This document shows, piece after piece, positions 37,147 through 44,623 of a DNA stretch of 54,350 nucleotides. Both the position numbers and the translations under genes were made by a program. The DNA lies in NCBI GenBank assembly GCA_964599655.1, contig CAZRGV010000029.1, forward strand, positions 1-54,350, written 5' to 3'. The stretch comes from CAZRGV01 sp964599655 (GTDB lineage Bacteria > Planctomycetota > Planctomycetia > Isosphaerales > Isosphaeraceae). The first letter of the stretch is position 1. Every line of letters starts with the position of its first letter. The notes below the pieces were generated by a model. It was not told the origin of the DNA. It worked only from the letters and a program-made list of their open reading frames with translations, and did no database searches.

Positions 37147-38469
37147 ATGGCCTCCATGCAAAAGATGCGGCCGACCGGAGAACTCTTCGCGCCCAAGCCC
37201 GGCCACTGGCGAGAACGACTGGCCGAGATCGTCGCGATCGTCCGCGAGATGAGCTTGCAAACGGACCCGCAGGAGATGGTCCGAGCCTATAGCAAGCGAA
37301 TGCGACAGCTCATGCCCGTCGATCGATTTCTGGCCCTGAGCCGCCGAGGCCTGGAATCGCCCTGGTATCGCATCACGCGTTCCAGCACCTGGAGCGAGGA
37401 GATCAATCCCTGGAGGGACAAGGACCGTCTGCCGCTCCTCAACGGCGGCTTTCTGAGCGAGCTGATCTACGGCGACGAGCCGAGAATTATTGACGATCTT
37501 GAGGGTTTGGTCGATCCCAATGACCCCGCGGCCGAGTACCTGGAGGGCCAGCGGTCCTTGATCGCCATTCCGAATTACGATCAGGGCAAGGCCCTGAACA
37601 TGACCCTGATGATGCGAACGTCGCCCGCCGCGTTCGACCCTGAGCAATTCCCCGAATACGTCTGGATGAGCAACCTTTTCGGAAGGGCCACGTACAACCT
37701 CGTCCTTTCCGAAGAACTGAGGCAGGCTTACGAGATGGTCGATCGTGAGCTTCGCGTGGTGGCCGAGATTCAGCGCTCGCTCTTGCCGGCCACCATCCCA
37801 GCGATTCCAAACCTCAGAATGGCCGCGCATTACCAGACCTCGCGATGGGCCGGTGGCGACTATTATGACTTCTTCCCCTTGCCCGATGATCAATGGGGCC
37901 TGCTCATCGCCGACGTTTCCGGGCACGGTACCCCGGCGGCCGTGATGATGGCAATCACTCACAGTATCGCTCATAGTTACCCTGGCCATCCCACGCCGCC
38001 GGACGAGCTTCTCAACCACGTTAACCGGCAGCTCGCGAGGCTCTACACCAGCGATAGCGGCACGTTCGTGACGGCCTTCTATGGCATTTTTGATCCAAGA
38101 CGGCGTGAGCTGACTTACGCCTGTGCTGGACACAATCCGCCCCGGTTGAAGAGGTGCGCGGGGGGTGACATCGAGTCACTCGACGTGGTGGCGGGATTGC
38201 CGCTGGGACTGGAGCCCGAGATGGTCTACGAACAGTCGTCTCGTACCCTCGGGCCTGGCGACCAGATCGTCTTCTACACGGATGGCATCACCGAGGCGAC
38301 CGACGCCTCGGGCCGAATGTATGGCGTGGAGCGTCTCGACAATGTCATCCATTGCTGCAAGCTCGATGCCGAGAAATTGATCCAGGCCATTCTCGACGAC
38401 CTGGCCCAATTTACCGGCGATCAGCCGGTGCTGGACGATCGGACGCTGCTTGTCGCGAAGGTGTCCTGA
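37147..38469 (+). CDS. PP2C-type Ser/Thr phosphatase (SpoIIE/RsbU domain) with GAF-like sensor
   Basis: 440 residues from ATG 37147, which follows AGGGGAC; ATG 37081 is in frame but has no ribosome-binding site and overlaps a possible TAGAAT -10 box. Residues about 25-200 look like a divergent GAF sensor (VREMSLQTDPQEMVRAYSKRM onwards). A linking helix with EIQRSLLPATIP marks RsbU-type proteins, then the phosphatase: GGDYYDFFPLPDD, LLIADVSGHGTPAAVMMA, YACAGHNPPRL, GLPLGLEPE, VFYTDGITEATDASGRMYG, LDDRTLLVAK, with metal-binding Asp residues present. Such enzymes dephosphorylate anti-anti-sigma STAS proteins in partner switching. No STAS or anti-sigma gene lies nearby. Its stop directly abuts the convergent next gene. 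Confidence 0.88.
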   Translation: MASMQKMRPTGELFAPKPGHWRERLAEIVAIVREMSLQTDPQEMVRAYSKRMRQLMPVDRFLALSRRGLESPWYRITRSSTWSEEINPWRDKDRLPLLNGGFLSELIYGDEPRIIDDLEGLVDPNDPAAEYLEGQRSLIAIPNYDQGKALNMTLMMRTSPAAFDPEQFPEYVWMSNLFGRATYNLVLSEELRQAYEMVDRELRVVAEIQRSLLPATIPAIPNLRMAAHYQTSRWAGGDYYDFFPLPDDQWGLLIADVSGHGTPAAVMMAITHSIAHSYPGHPTPPDELLNHVNRQLARLYTSDSGTFVTAFYGIFDPRRRELTYACAGHNPPRLKRCAGGDIESLDVVAGLPLGLEPEMVYEQSSRTLGPGDQIVFYTDGITEATDASGRMYGVERLDNVIHCCKLDAEKLIQAILDDLAQFTGDQPVLDDRTLLVAKVS

Positions 38470-39375
38470 TTACGGGCTTCCCTGGAGTGTCCGAACGATT
38501 TCATTGTCGTCATCGCTGGCGATCCAGTCGACACCGGCTTTGGCCGCGGCTTTCCAGCGGACCCGAGCGGCCTCCAGATTGGGGAAGCAATACGGTAGGG
38601 ATTGGACCCGAAGCCGACCGTCGAGGCAGTAAAACCGGATCCGATACCCTTGATGGTGAGCGTGCTCGACGAGGGCCTGGAGCCGTTCCGCTTCCCCGCC
38701 GGTCCAGTCGCCGGCGCGGGGCGGACCACTTTTCTCGACGTTCGCCCAGTGCAAGGTGAGGAATCGGAAGTAGGCCGAGGCCGGTTCGGGCGCGTAGGCC
38801 CTGGGGTCGTCTCGGTAGTCGCCCGCGCCGAAGACCCGGTCGCGAAAGGCGCGATAGGTGCCGCCGTTAGGAATCATGGCATCGTAGTGGGTCTTGGCCT
38901 CGTCGCTGCCGGTGAAGCAGACGGTCAAGCGGCGGCGAGTCAAGGGGCTCTTGTCGGCCTTGGGAGCCGATGAAAACCAGTCGGGATGAGCGTCGAGGAA
39001 CGTCTTGAGCCGGGCGACAGCCTCCGGCCTGCTCGTTTTCCAGTCGAGGGTCAGGATGGTCGGCGCACCGTCGGCTCTCGGATTCTTCCAATGCGATTCG
39101 AGCGCCGGGACGAGAAACGCTTCGAAGTCGGGGTAGATGGTCCGGGGGCGAGGCGAGGGGTCGTGGCCGACGATTAAGTGCTTTCGTGCGTCATCCCATC
39201 CCAGGTCGATCTCGATGTTGTCGATCCCGAGAGCGAGCGCCTCGACCAGGCGGTCCGTGCTCGTGTTGTTGGCTGGATAGCAGTTGTGCGCCGAGATTGG
39301 AAGCGGCCGAGGGGAATCGTTCGTGAAGAGAGTCGTGATGAGCAGCAGAGGAGGGAGGAGACTTCGCTCGAACAT
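38470..39375 (-). CDS. Secreted PI-PLC/GDPD-like phosphodiesterase
   Basis: 301 residues. A short hydrophobic leader (LLPPLLLITTLF) suggests export. The motif SAHNCYPANN with its first catalytic His, then NIEIDLGWDDARKHLIVGHDPSP supplying the metal Glu/Asp and second His, fits the TIM-barrel phosphodiesterases of the phosphatidylinositol phospholipase C/glycerophosphodiesterase group. Later blocks are TILTLDWK, RIRFYCLDGRLRV and AGVDWIASDDDNEI, the last typical of the barrel end. Substrate could be a glycerophosphodiester or an unusual lipid head group. It is convergent with the SpoIIE phosphatase with no base between the stops. Confidence 0.82.
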   Translation of the reverse strand: MFERSLLPPLLLITTLFTNDSPRPLPISAHNCYPANNTSTDRLVEALALGIDNIEIDLGWDDARKHLIVGHDPSPRPRTIYPDFEAFLVPALESHWKNPRADGAPTILTLDWKTSRPEAVARLKTFLDAHPDWFSSAPKADKSPLTRRRLTVCFTGSDEAKTHYDAMIPNGGTYRAFRDRVFGAGDYRDDPRAYAPEPASAYFRFLTLHWANVEKSGPPRAGDWTGGEAERLQALVEHAHHQGYRIRFYCLDGRLRVQSLPYCFPNLEAARVRWKAAAKAGVDWIASDDDNEIVRTLQGSP

Positions 39376-39412
39376 CGAGGTCGCTCCAGGGAGTTCGTCA
39401 TTCGGAACGGGT

Positions 39413-40444
39413 TCAGGATCGAGAGGCCATCAATCGGCCTAGATCGCTGGTCAGCGACTCGAGGATCAAGGGCATGTACGCCTTGCGCTGAATGTGATAG
39501 GCCGCGTCCAGGCAACGGTCGGCCAGCAGAAAGACCTCCTCGGGCTCGAGCTTTTCCGCCAACGAGGCGGCGGCGCGACGATCGGCCGGGTCGGGTGAGG
39601 GCGCGGCCAGCCCCGCAGTTTCCCAGAGAACGTTGCGGAAGAAGCGAGCGAGCTCGCCAACCAGCAAGGTGGCTCGTTCGCGCTGAGAGACGCTTTCCTT
39701 GCCCGCCTCCTTGACGAACGCCTCGATTTGCTGGGCCAGGGCCGACGGGTCGAATCCACGATCGCCCGCCAGGGTGTCGATGACGCGGCGCCGGACGTTT
39801 TCCAGGTCGGGGTCGGCCAGGCCGCGCGCCCGGCCGACACTTCCCTCGCCCAACCGGGCCAAACGCCTGGCCTCGTCTGGATTCGAGGCAACGGCTTGAT
39901 CGAGGAGGACGGCAGCCAGGTCGGGCTCGGAGAGCGGCTCAAACCGCACGACCCGGCATCGCGAGACAACCGTGTCGAGCTGGACCTCGGCCGTCGTGCC
40001 GATCAGGACCAGAACCGAGCCCGTTGGCGGCTCTTCCAGGGTTTTGAGAAAGGCGTTGGCGGCTTCTTCGCTCAGGTCGTCGGCGTCATTGACGATGGCG
40101 ATTCGCCTCGAGCCTCGCATCGGCTTCAGGCCCAGATCGAGGCAAAGCTCGCGGATGACCCTGATTGGCAGCTCGTGCTTGTCTTCGGGCCGCGAGACGA
40201 CCAGGACGTCGGGATGCGATCCCGACTCGACCTGGAGGCAGCTCGGGCAGGCGCCACAGGGTTCCAGGGCGGCTTCGGGACTTCGCTCGCAGAGCAGCGC
40301 CTGGGCCAGTGTTTTCGCGAAGAGGTGCTTCCCCACGCCTTCCGGGCCGACGAACAGAAACGCGTGCGGAAGCCGCCCTTGCGCCAGGCTGCGTCGCAGG
40401 TCGTCGACAACGCGGTCATGTCCGCGGACCGAGCGCCAGGGCAC
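39413..40444 (-). CDS. holB: DNA polymerase III clamp-loader delta' subunit
   Basis: 343 residues from a GTG at 40444, inside the end of tmk (29-base overlap). The AAA+ fold opens with VRGHDRVVDDLRRSL and LPHAFLFVGPEGVGKHLFA, a Walker A ending in His where Ser/Thr is usual. The zinc-binding CGACPSC insert follows, then IAIVNDADDLSEEAANAFLKTLEEPP and VVSRCRVVRFEPL with the SRC arginine finger. The C-terminal 130 residues are helical collar. In delta' subunits ATP binding can be lost, so the Walker change fits a structural role in loading the sliding clamp. The tmk-holB order is common in bacteria. Confidence 0.9.
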   Translation of the reverse strand: MPWRSVRGHDRVVDDLRRSLAQGRLPHAFLFVGPEGVGKHLFAKTLAQALLCERSPEAALEPCGACPSCLQVESGSHPDVLVVSRPEDKHELPIRVIRELCLDLGLKPMRGSRRIAIVNDADDLSEEAANAFLKTLEEPPTGSVLVLIGTTAEVQLDTVVSRCRVVRFEPLSEPDLAAVLLDQAVASNPDEARRLARLGEGSVGRARGLADPDLENVRRRVIDTLAGDRGFDPSALAQQIEAFVKEAGKESVSQRERATLLVGELARFFRNVLWETAGLAAPSPDPADRRAAASLAEKLEPEEVFLLADRCLDAAYHIQRKAYMPLILESLTSDLGRLMASRS

Positions 40445-41078
40445 GCGTCACCTCATTTCGAATCTTGGCGGCGACCGTATCGGGATCGTTCGAGCCGTCG
40501 ATAAGGACGAACGGGTTCGGATAGGACTTCAAGGCCCGGAGGAACCCCGAGCGAACCAGGCGGTGAAACGCCTCGGGCCGGTCTTCGATCCGGTCTCGAG
40601 GCGCGCCGACGCGGGCCATGGCCAGCTCCGGTGGCACGTCGATCAGCAACGTCAGATCGGGCATCAACCCGCCGGTGGCGACCTCGCCGACGCGCCAGAG
40701 ATCCGCAACCGGCAGACCACCGGCGTATCCCTGATAGACGACGTTGGCGAGCAAGTAGCGATCGGAGACGACCAGCTTGCCGGCCTCCAGGGCAGGGCGG
40801 ATCACGTCATCGACCAGTTGCGCTCGGCTGGCCATGTAGAGCAGCATTTCAGCGCGAAGGCCGATGGTCAGCTCCGAGCGATCCAGCAGGATGGTTCGAA
40901 GCCGATCGCCGAGCGGTGTGCCGCCGGGGTCGCGGCACGCAACGACCTCGTGTCCCTCCGACCGGAGCCAGTCGACGAGCCGAACGGCCTGGGTCGTCTT
41001 GCCACCGCCGTCGGGACCATCGAGCGAGAAGAACAGTCCTCGCCCCATGGCACGTTCCGGGGAATCCGCGTCCGACAT
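40416..41078 (-). CDS. tmk: Thymidylate kinase
   Basis: 220 residues. P-loop SLDGPDGGGKTTQ, then the acceptor-site motif CRDPGGTPLGDRLR, MASRAQLVDDVIRPAL, the DRY-type VVSDRYLLANVVYQG and a LID region DRIEDRPEAFH. It phosphorylates dTMP to dTDP for DNA synthesis. ATG 41078 is used here; ATG 41048 just before GRGLFFSLDG is also possible, since the family usually starts close to the P-loop strand. It overlaps holB by 29 bases, so both are translated together. Confidence 0.94.
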   Translation of the reverse strand: MSDADSPERAMGRGLFFSLDGPDGGGKTTQAVRLVDWLRSEGHEVVACRDPGGTPLGDRLRTILLDRSELTIGLRAEMLLYMASRAQLVDDVIRPALEAGKLVVSDRYLLANVVYQGYAGGLPVADLWRVGEVATGGLMPDLTLLIDVPPELAMARVGAPRDRIEDRPEAFHRLVRSGFLRALKSYPNPFVLIDGSNDPDTVAAKIRNEVTRALALGPRT

Positions 41079-41121
41079 GGCGTTATCGTAACCTTAGATG
41101 TGGGAGAGGAAGAAGATCGTC

Positions 41122-41610
41122 TCATTTCGGCTCCGGCTCTTCCGTCGGCTTCTCCCCGCGAAGCCAGGCGTCCGCGTCGGCGAAGAGCTGGCGAATCTTG
41201 GCGTGATAGAGAAACCGGGAAATCTCGTCGAACGAGCCCCAGTGGTGCCAGTCGCCGAACGGGTCCTCGACGTGCTCAGGGGAGCAGGCCAGGTGCGTGC
41301 TGTCTCGGACCTCGGCGAGGTAGTAGGTCACCGTCTTGAGGACCTTTCGGCCTCGTCGGATGTAGGTGTAGGAAAGGCTGCGTTCGAAGCCCTCGCGGAA
41401 GCTCCAGTCGATGAGGCCGGTTTCTTCCTGAAACTCGCGAGCAGCGGTCTCACGAGGGGTTTCGCCCGGTTCGATGCCCCCCTTGGGAAACTCCCAGCGG
41501 GCTCTCGGGTTGCGCACCGTGGCCGAATGAAGAACGAGGTAAACAAAATGCCCGTCCTCAAGCACGCGATAGGGAATCACACCGGCGGAATATTCGTGAA
41601 GGGCGGTCAT
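41122..41610 (-). CDS. Nudix hydrolase (Ap4A-hydrolase type)
   Basis: 162 residues. The Nudix box is complete: WEFPKGGIEPGE, then ETAAREFQEETGL, with all Glu residues that bind Mg. The N-terminus EYSAGVIPYRVLEDG and FVYLVLHSA are those of the bis(5'-nucleosyl)-tetraphosphatase subgroup. The C-terminal third (VKTVTYYLAEV-like strand, then HWGSFDEISRFLYHAKIRQLFADADAWL region) is normal for the group. It probably clears dinucleoside polyphosphates or related alarmones. Its start overlaps the stop of the lipoyl-like gene by 4 bases, and tmk follows 43 bases downstream, so the four genes may form one transcript. Confidence 0.9.
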   Translation of the reverse strand: MTALHEYSAGVIPYRVLEDGHFVYLVLHSATVRNPRARWEFPKGGIEPGETPRETAAREFQEETGLIDWSFREGFERSLSYTYIRRGRKVLKTVTYYLAEVRDSTHLACSPEHVEDPFGDWHHWGSFDEISRFLYHAKIRQLFADADAWLRGEKPTEEPEPK

Positions 41611-41903
41611 GTCGAAGGTGGTTCCAACGGAGTCCTGAACGGACCGCCGTCGTCCTCCTCGCGCACCGCGAGAAACCCGAGGATGGCCCCGGGCTCGACA
41701 CGGACGTCTTCCCGTTCCCGAATCTCGGCCAGACGACCGCTCGTCGGCGCGGGGATGTCGAATGTCGCGGGACCGACCAGCACCTCGACCAGCCGGTCTC
41801 CTTCCCAGATTTCTTCACCCCTTGCTGCGAACCAATAGCTGACGACGATCGGCTCGTCCGGACCGGTTCCCAGGTCGGGCAGGATCACTGCCTCCAAACG
41901 CAT
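41607..41903 (-). CDS. Lipoyl/biotinyl-fold protein lacking the acceptor lysine
   Basis: 98 residues, essentially one hybrid-motif domain: LEAVILPDLGTG, then PIVVSYWFAARGEEIWEGDRL, then VEVLVGPATFDIPAP, TSGRLAEIRE and EPGAILGFLAV. This follows the E2 lipoyl-domain pattern closely (two half-motifs with Gly-Asp turns), but the exposed turn that normally reads ETDKA has Pro45 in place of the modified Lys. It therefore should not be lipoylated. No 2-oxoacid dehydrogenase E1/E2 genes are nearby. It is the first gene of a run with Nudix, tmk and holB and overlaps the Nudix start (ATGA). Its role is unknown. Confidence 0.78.
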   Translation of the reverse strand: MRLEAVILPDLGTGPDEPIVVSYWFAARGEEIWEGDRLVEVLVGPATFDIPAPTSGRLAEIREREDVRVEPGAILGFLAVREEDDGGPFRTPLEPPST

Positions 41904-42225
41904 GGCGAACCCCGTCTGTCGGACTGTCTCAATTCAGTCTTGAACCGGCCCCACGCCCGCTCGGCGGCGACCGATCACTTGATCTTTAGCTTATCTTCTT
42001 TCCCACACCTTCGCCAGCCGGATTCGCCTATGAAGGCCCGCGAGAATCGAAAGCCTCCCGGAAATTCATGCATGCGTACTGACCGGCAAACCCGGCGGGC
42101 CCATCGATTTTTCTGAAACCTTGGGCCAAGTTGGCGGGTTTCGTCACTGAGTTCCTACGAGGGGGTGGTCCGTGGTCTGTCCCGGCCATGACCACGCTGA
42201 AAGGTCGGGACGAGAGGATCGGGCG
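41904..42225. other. Divergent intergenic region, no gene seen
   Basis: 322 bases between the lipoyl-like start and the redoxin fusion start. It includes an AT-richer patch near 41980-42005 that may hold a promoter, but I see no clear boxes or dyads. If the redoxin gene starts at GTG 42172 it is 54 bases shorter. Confidence 0.45.
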
Positions 42226-44187
42226 GTGCTGCGAATCGCGAACCAACGGGTGGTGATTCTTGCGTTGCTGGGATTGACCTTGACGATTCCGGCCCCCGCC
42301 GAGGCCGAGGATGTGCCCATCGGTCGGGGCATTGGTCAGCGGGTCCCCAACTTTACCCTCAAGGATGTGACGACCGGGACCTCGGTCTCACTTTATGGTT
42401 ACCGTGGCAAGAAGGCGGTCGTTATCGTCTTCACTGGCGTGGATTGCCCGATTGGCAATCTGTACCTTCCGCGACTGGTCGCGCTGAGCGAAGCCTACAA
42501 GGACAAAGGTGTCGCCTTTCTGGCGATCAACGCGAATGCCTCGGAATCTGAGGCGGGGATCGCGGAGCACGCCCGGCAATACGGCGTCGGCTTTCCCGTC
42601 CTGAAGGATACGAAACGGGGCCATGTGACCGATCAGCTTCAGGCCAAGCGGACCTGCGAGGCCCTGGTCATCGACGGCACCGCCACGCTTCGTTACCGTG
42701 GGGCGATTGACGATCAATATGATCTCAACGTCCGCAAGGACGAACCCTCTCGGAATTATCTGGTCAAGGCGCTCGACGCCATCCTGTCCGGCGAGCCGAT
42801 CGAGACGACCGCCACAACCGTCGTCGGCTGCCCGATCGAACGCGCTGACGTCAAGACGGCTCTCGAGATCCCGAGAATCCGGCCCGCGTCGTCCGTGATC
42901 GTCGAGGCGCTCGAGAGAAGCGAGCCGACAATCGATCCCGACTCGATCGGCCCGGTCAACTACGCGGAGCACGTTGCCTCGATCCTTCAAAACCGTTGTC
43001 AGAGCTGCCATCGGCCGGGTGAGGTAGGACCCTTTTCCCTCTTGAATTACGACCAGGCCAAGCGTTGGGCCGCCTCGATTTACGAGGTCGTCGACGATCG
43101 CCGGATGCCTCCCTGGCATGCCGATCCTCGGTTCGGACATTTCGGCAACGATCGACACCTCTCGCCCCGAGAGCGGGCCACCTTGATGGCCTGGGTCGAG
43201 CAAGGGGTCCCCGAAGGCGACCCCAAGCTGGCACCAACCCCACGTTCCTGGCCCGAGGGTTGGCTGATCGGAACCCCCGACGCGGTCTTCGAGATGCCCG
43301 AGTCATACGAGGTGGCCGCGGAAGGAACGATTAACTACCAGCACTTCCGGGTCAAGACGAACTTCCAGGAGGACAAATGGGTTCAGGCGATTGAGCCCCG
43401 TCCTGGCGACCGCTCGGTGGTTCACCACATCATCGTCTATCTGTTGCACCCCGATGCCCCCGCTGGGGAGCGGCGGCTCGAGCACCTGGCTGGATATGCT
43501 CCTGGCGAGATGCCCTCGATCTTCCCTGACGGCGTGGCCAAGCGCATTCCGGCGGGCGCGGAGCTTGTCTTCGAGGTCCACTACACGCCGATCGGCAAGA
43601 TCAAGACCGACCGCTCGAAGGTCGGCATGATCTTCGCGAAAACCACGCCCAAGCAGCGAGCGATCACGCGAGGGATCGCCAACACCAAGTTCGTTTTGGA
43701 GCCGGGCGAGGAGAACGCGGAAGTCAAATCGCGGTTCGTCTTCCCGAGAGAGGCGCAGCTCCTGAGCTTCATGCCCCACATGCACCTGCGTGGCAAGGAC
43801 TTCAAGTACACAGCGACTTATCCCGACGGAAGCAGCGAGGTCTTGCTCTCGGTTCCCGCGTACGACTTCGCATGGCAGAGCTATTATCGCCTGGCGGAGC
43901 CGAAGACGATGCCCAAGGGAACCATCATTGATTGCGTGGCTCATTTTGACAACTCAGAGAAGAATCCGGCCAATCCCGATCCGGAAGTCCAGGTGCGATG
44001 GGGACAGCAGACCTGGGAGGAGATGATGATCGGGTACATCGACTACGTCGTGCCGATCGACGTCGAGACCGCCTCGGTGTCGCCTCGTCGGTCGACCACC
44101 GTCGGCGTTCTCGGCTTTCTCCAAAACCTGAATCGACGAATTGGCGGTATTCCGACTTCCGCCAACCAACCAGGGGGCACTCGCTGA
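42226..44187 (+). CDS. Secreted redoxin - cytochrome c - copper monooxygenase-like fusion
   Basis: 653 residues from GTG 42226, preceded by GAGAGG at 8 bases and leading straight into a signal peptide (MLRIANQRVVILALLG, cleavage near PAEAE). Residues 35-200 are a thioredoxin-fold redoxin with a single Cys74 in GVDCPIGNLYL. Residues 240-330 hold a cytochrome c-type site, RCQSCHRPG (Cys258, Cys261, His262), in the arrangement of planctomycete PSCyt domains. Residues 375-620 resemble the copper type II ascorbate-dependent monooxygenase fold: His400-His401 in VVHHIIVYL, His452 in EVHYTPIG, His518 and His520 in MPHMHLRG. It may couple electron transfer to periplasmic oxidation; no substrate can be assigned. 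Confidence 0.87.
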   Translation: MLRIANQRVVILALLGLTLTIPAPAEAEDVPIGRGIGQRVPNFTLKDVTTGTSVSLYGYRGKKAVVIVFTGVDCPIGNLYLPRLVALSEAYKDKGVAFLAINANASESEAGIAEHARQYGVGFPVLKDTKRGHVTDQLQAKRTCEALVIDGTATLRYRGAIDDQYDLNVRKDEPSRNYLVKALDAILSGEPIETTATTVVGCPIERADVKTALEIPRIRPASSVIVEALERSEPTIDPDSIGPVNYAEHVASILQNRCQSCHRPGEVGPFSLLNYDQAKRWAASIYEVVDDRRMPPWHADPRFGHFGNDRHLSPRERATLMAWVEQGVPEGDPKLAPTPRSWPEGWLIGTPDAVFEMPESYEVAAEGTINYQHFRVKTNFQEDKWVQAIEPRPGDRSVVHHIIVYLLHPDAPAGERRLEHLAGYAPGEMPSIFPDGVAKRIPAGAELVFEVHYTPIGKIKTDRSKVGMIFAKTTPKQRAITRGIANTKFVLEPGEENAEVKSRFVFPREAQLLSFMPHMHLRGKDFKYTATYPDGSSEVLLSVPAYDFAWQSYYRLAEPKTMPKGTIIDCVAHFDNSEKNPANPDPEVQVRWGQQTWEEMMIGYIDYVVPIDVETASVSPRRSTTVGVLGFLQNLNRRIGGIPTSANQPGGTR

Positions 44188-44380
44188 CTGCCCTCGTCGG
44201 CTCGTTCCGAAATATTCCTCCCCAATTCCCCCCTCTTTTCCCCCCCCCGCAGCCGGGCTTTCTCTCCCCCCCGAGGAAGTCCGGCTGTTCGTCTTTTCAC
44301 CACGGCCTGCTTCCAGAACCTGGACGGATCTGGCATCCAGGCATCGCTGAGTGCGTGGGGCGTTTTGAGGAGGAGGTATA

Positions 44381-44623
44381 ATGAAACGAAGGCGGCGGAG
44401 AAGGCGATCTCAGATTCAAGCGGGATGGGAGAATGCATCGAAGGCCACCGAGGAGTCTGCGAATTGCTCGACTGGGCCTTCGGCGGTGTCGCCGTTGGTG
44501 CGAGCGTCGGCTTCCCTGGTGGTTGCGGTGGCTAGCTCCCTGGGGGACGAGCCTGTCTCTGCACGCGTTGTTGCTGTTCATCTTTGCCGTGGCAATTCTG
44601 ATCGGAAAGCAACCGGCGGATGA
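44381..44623 (+). CDS. Arg-rich small ORF with strong ribosome-binding site overlapping the next gene
   Basis: 80 codons starting at ATG 44381 behind GAGGAGGTATA, the best Shine-Dalgarno in this area. It begins with MKRRRRRRRSQ and then overlaps the terpene-cyclase-fold gene for 191 bases in another frame. The amino-acid sequence is not family-like. Options: a coupling leader that raises translation of the overlapping gene, a true small basic protein, or the real 5' end of the next gene with a frameshift or sequencing error. I think coupling or error is likelier than a functional 80-residue protein. Confidence 0.3.
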   Translation: MKRRRRRRRSQIQAGWENASKATEESANCSTGPSAVSPLVRASASLVVAVASSLGDEPVSARVVAVHLCRGNSDRKATGG

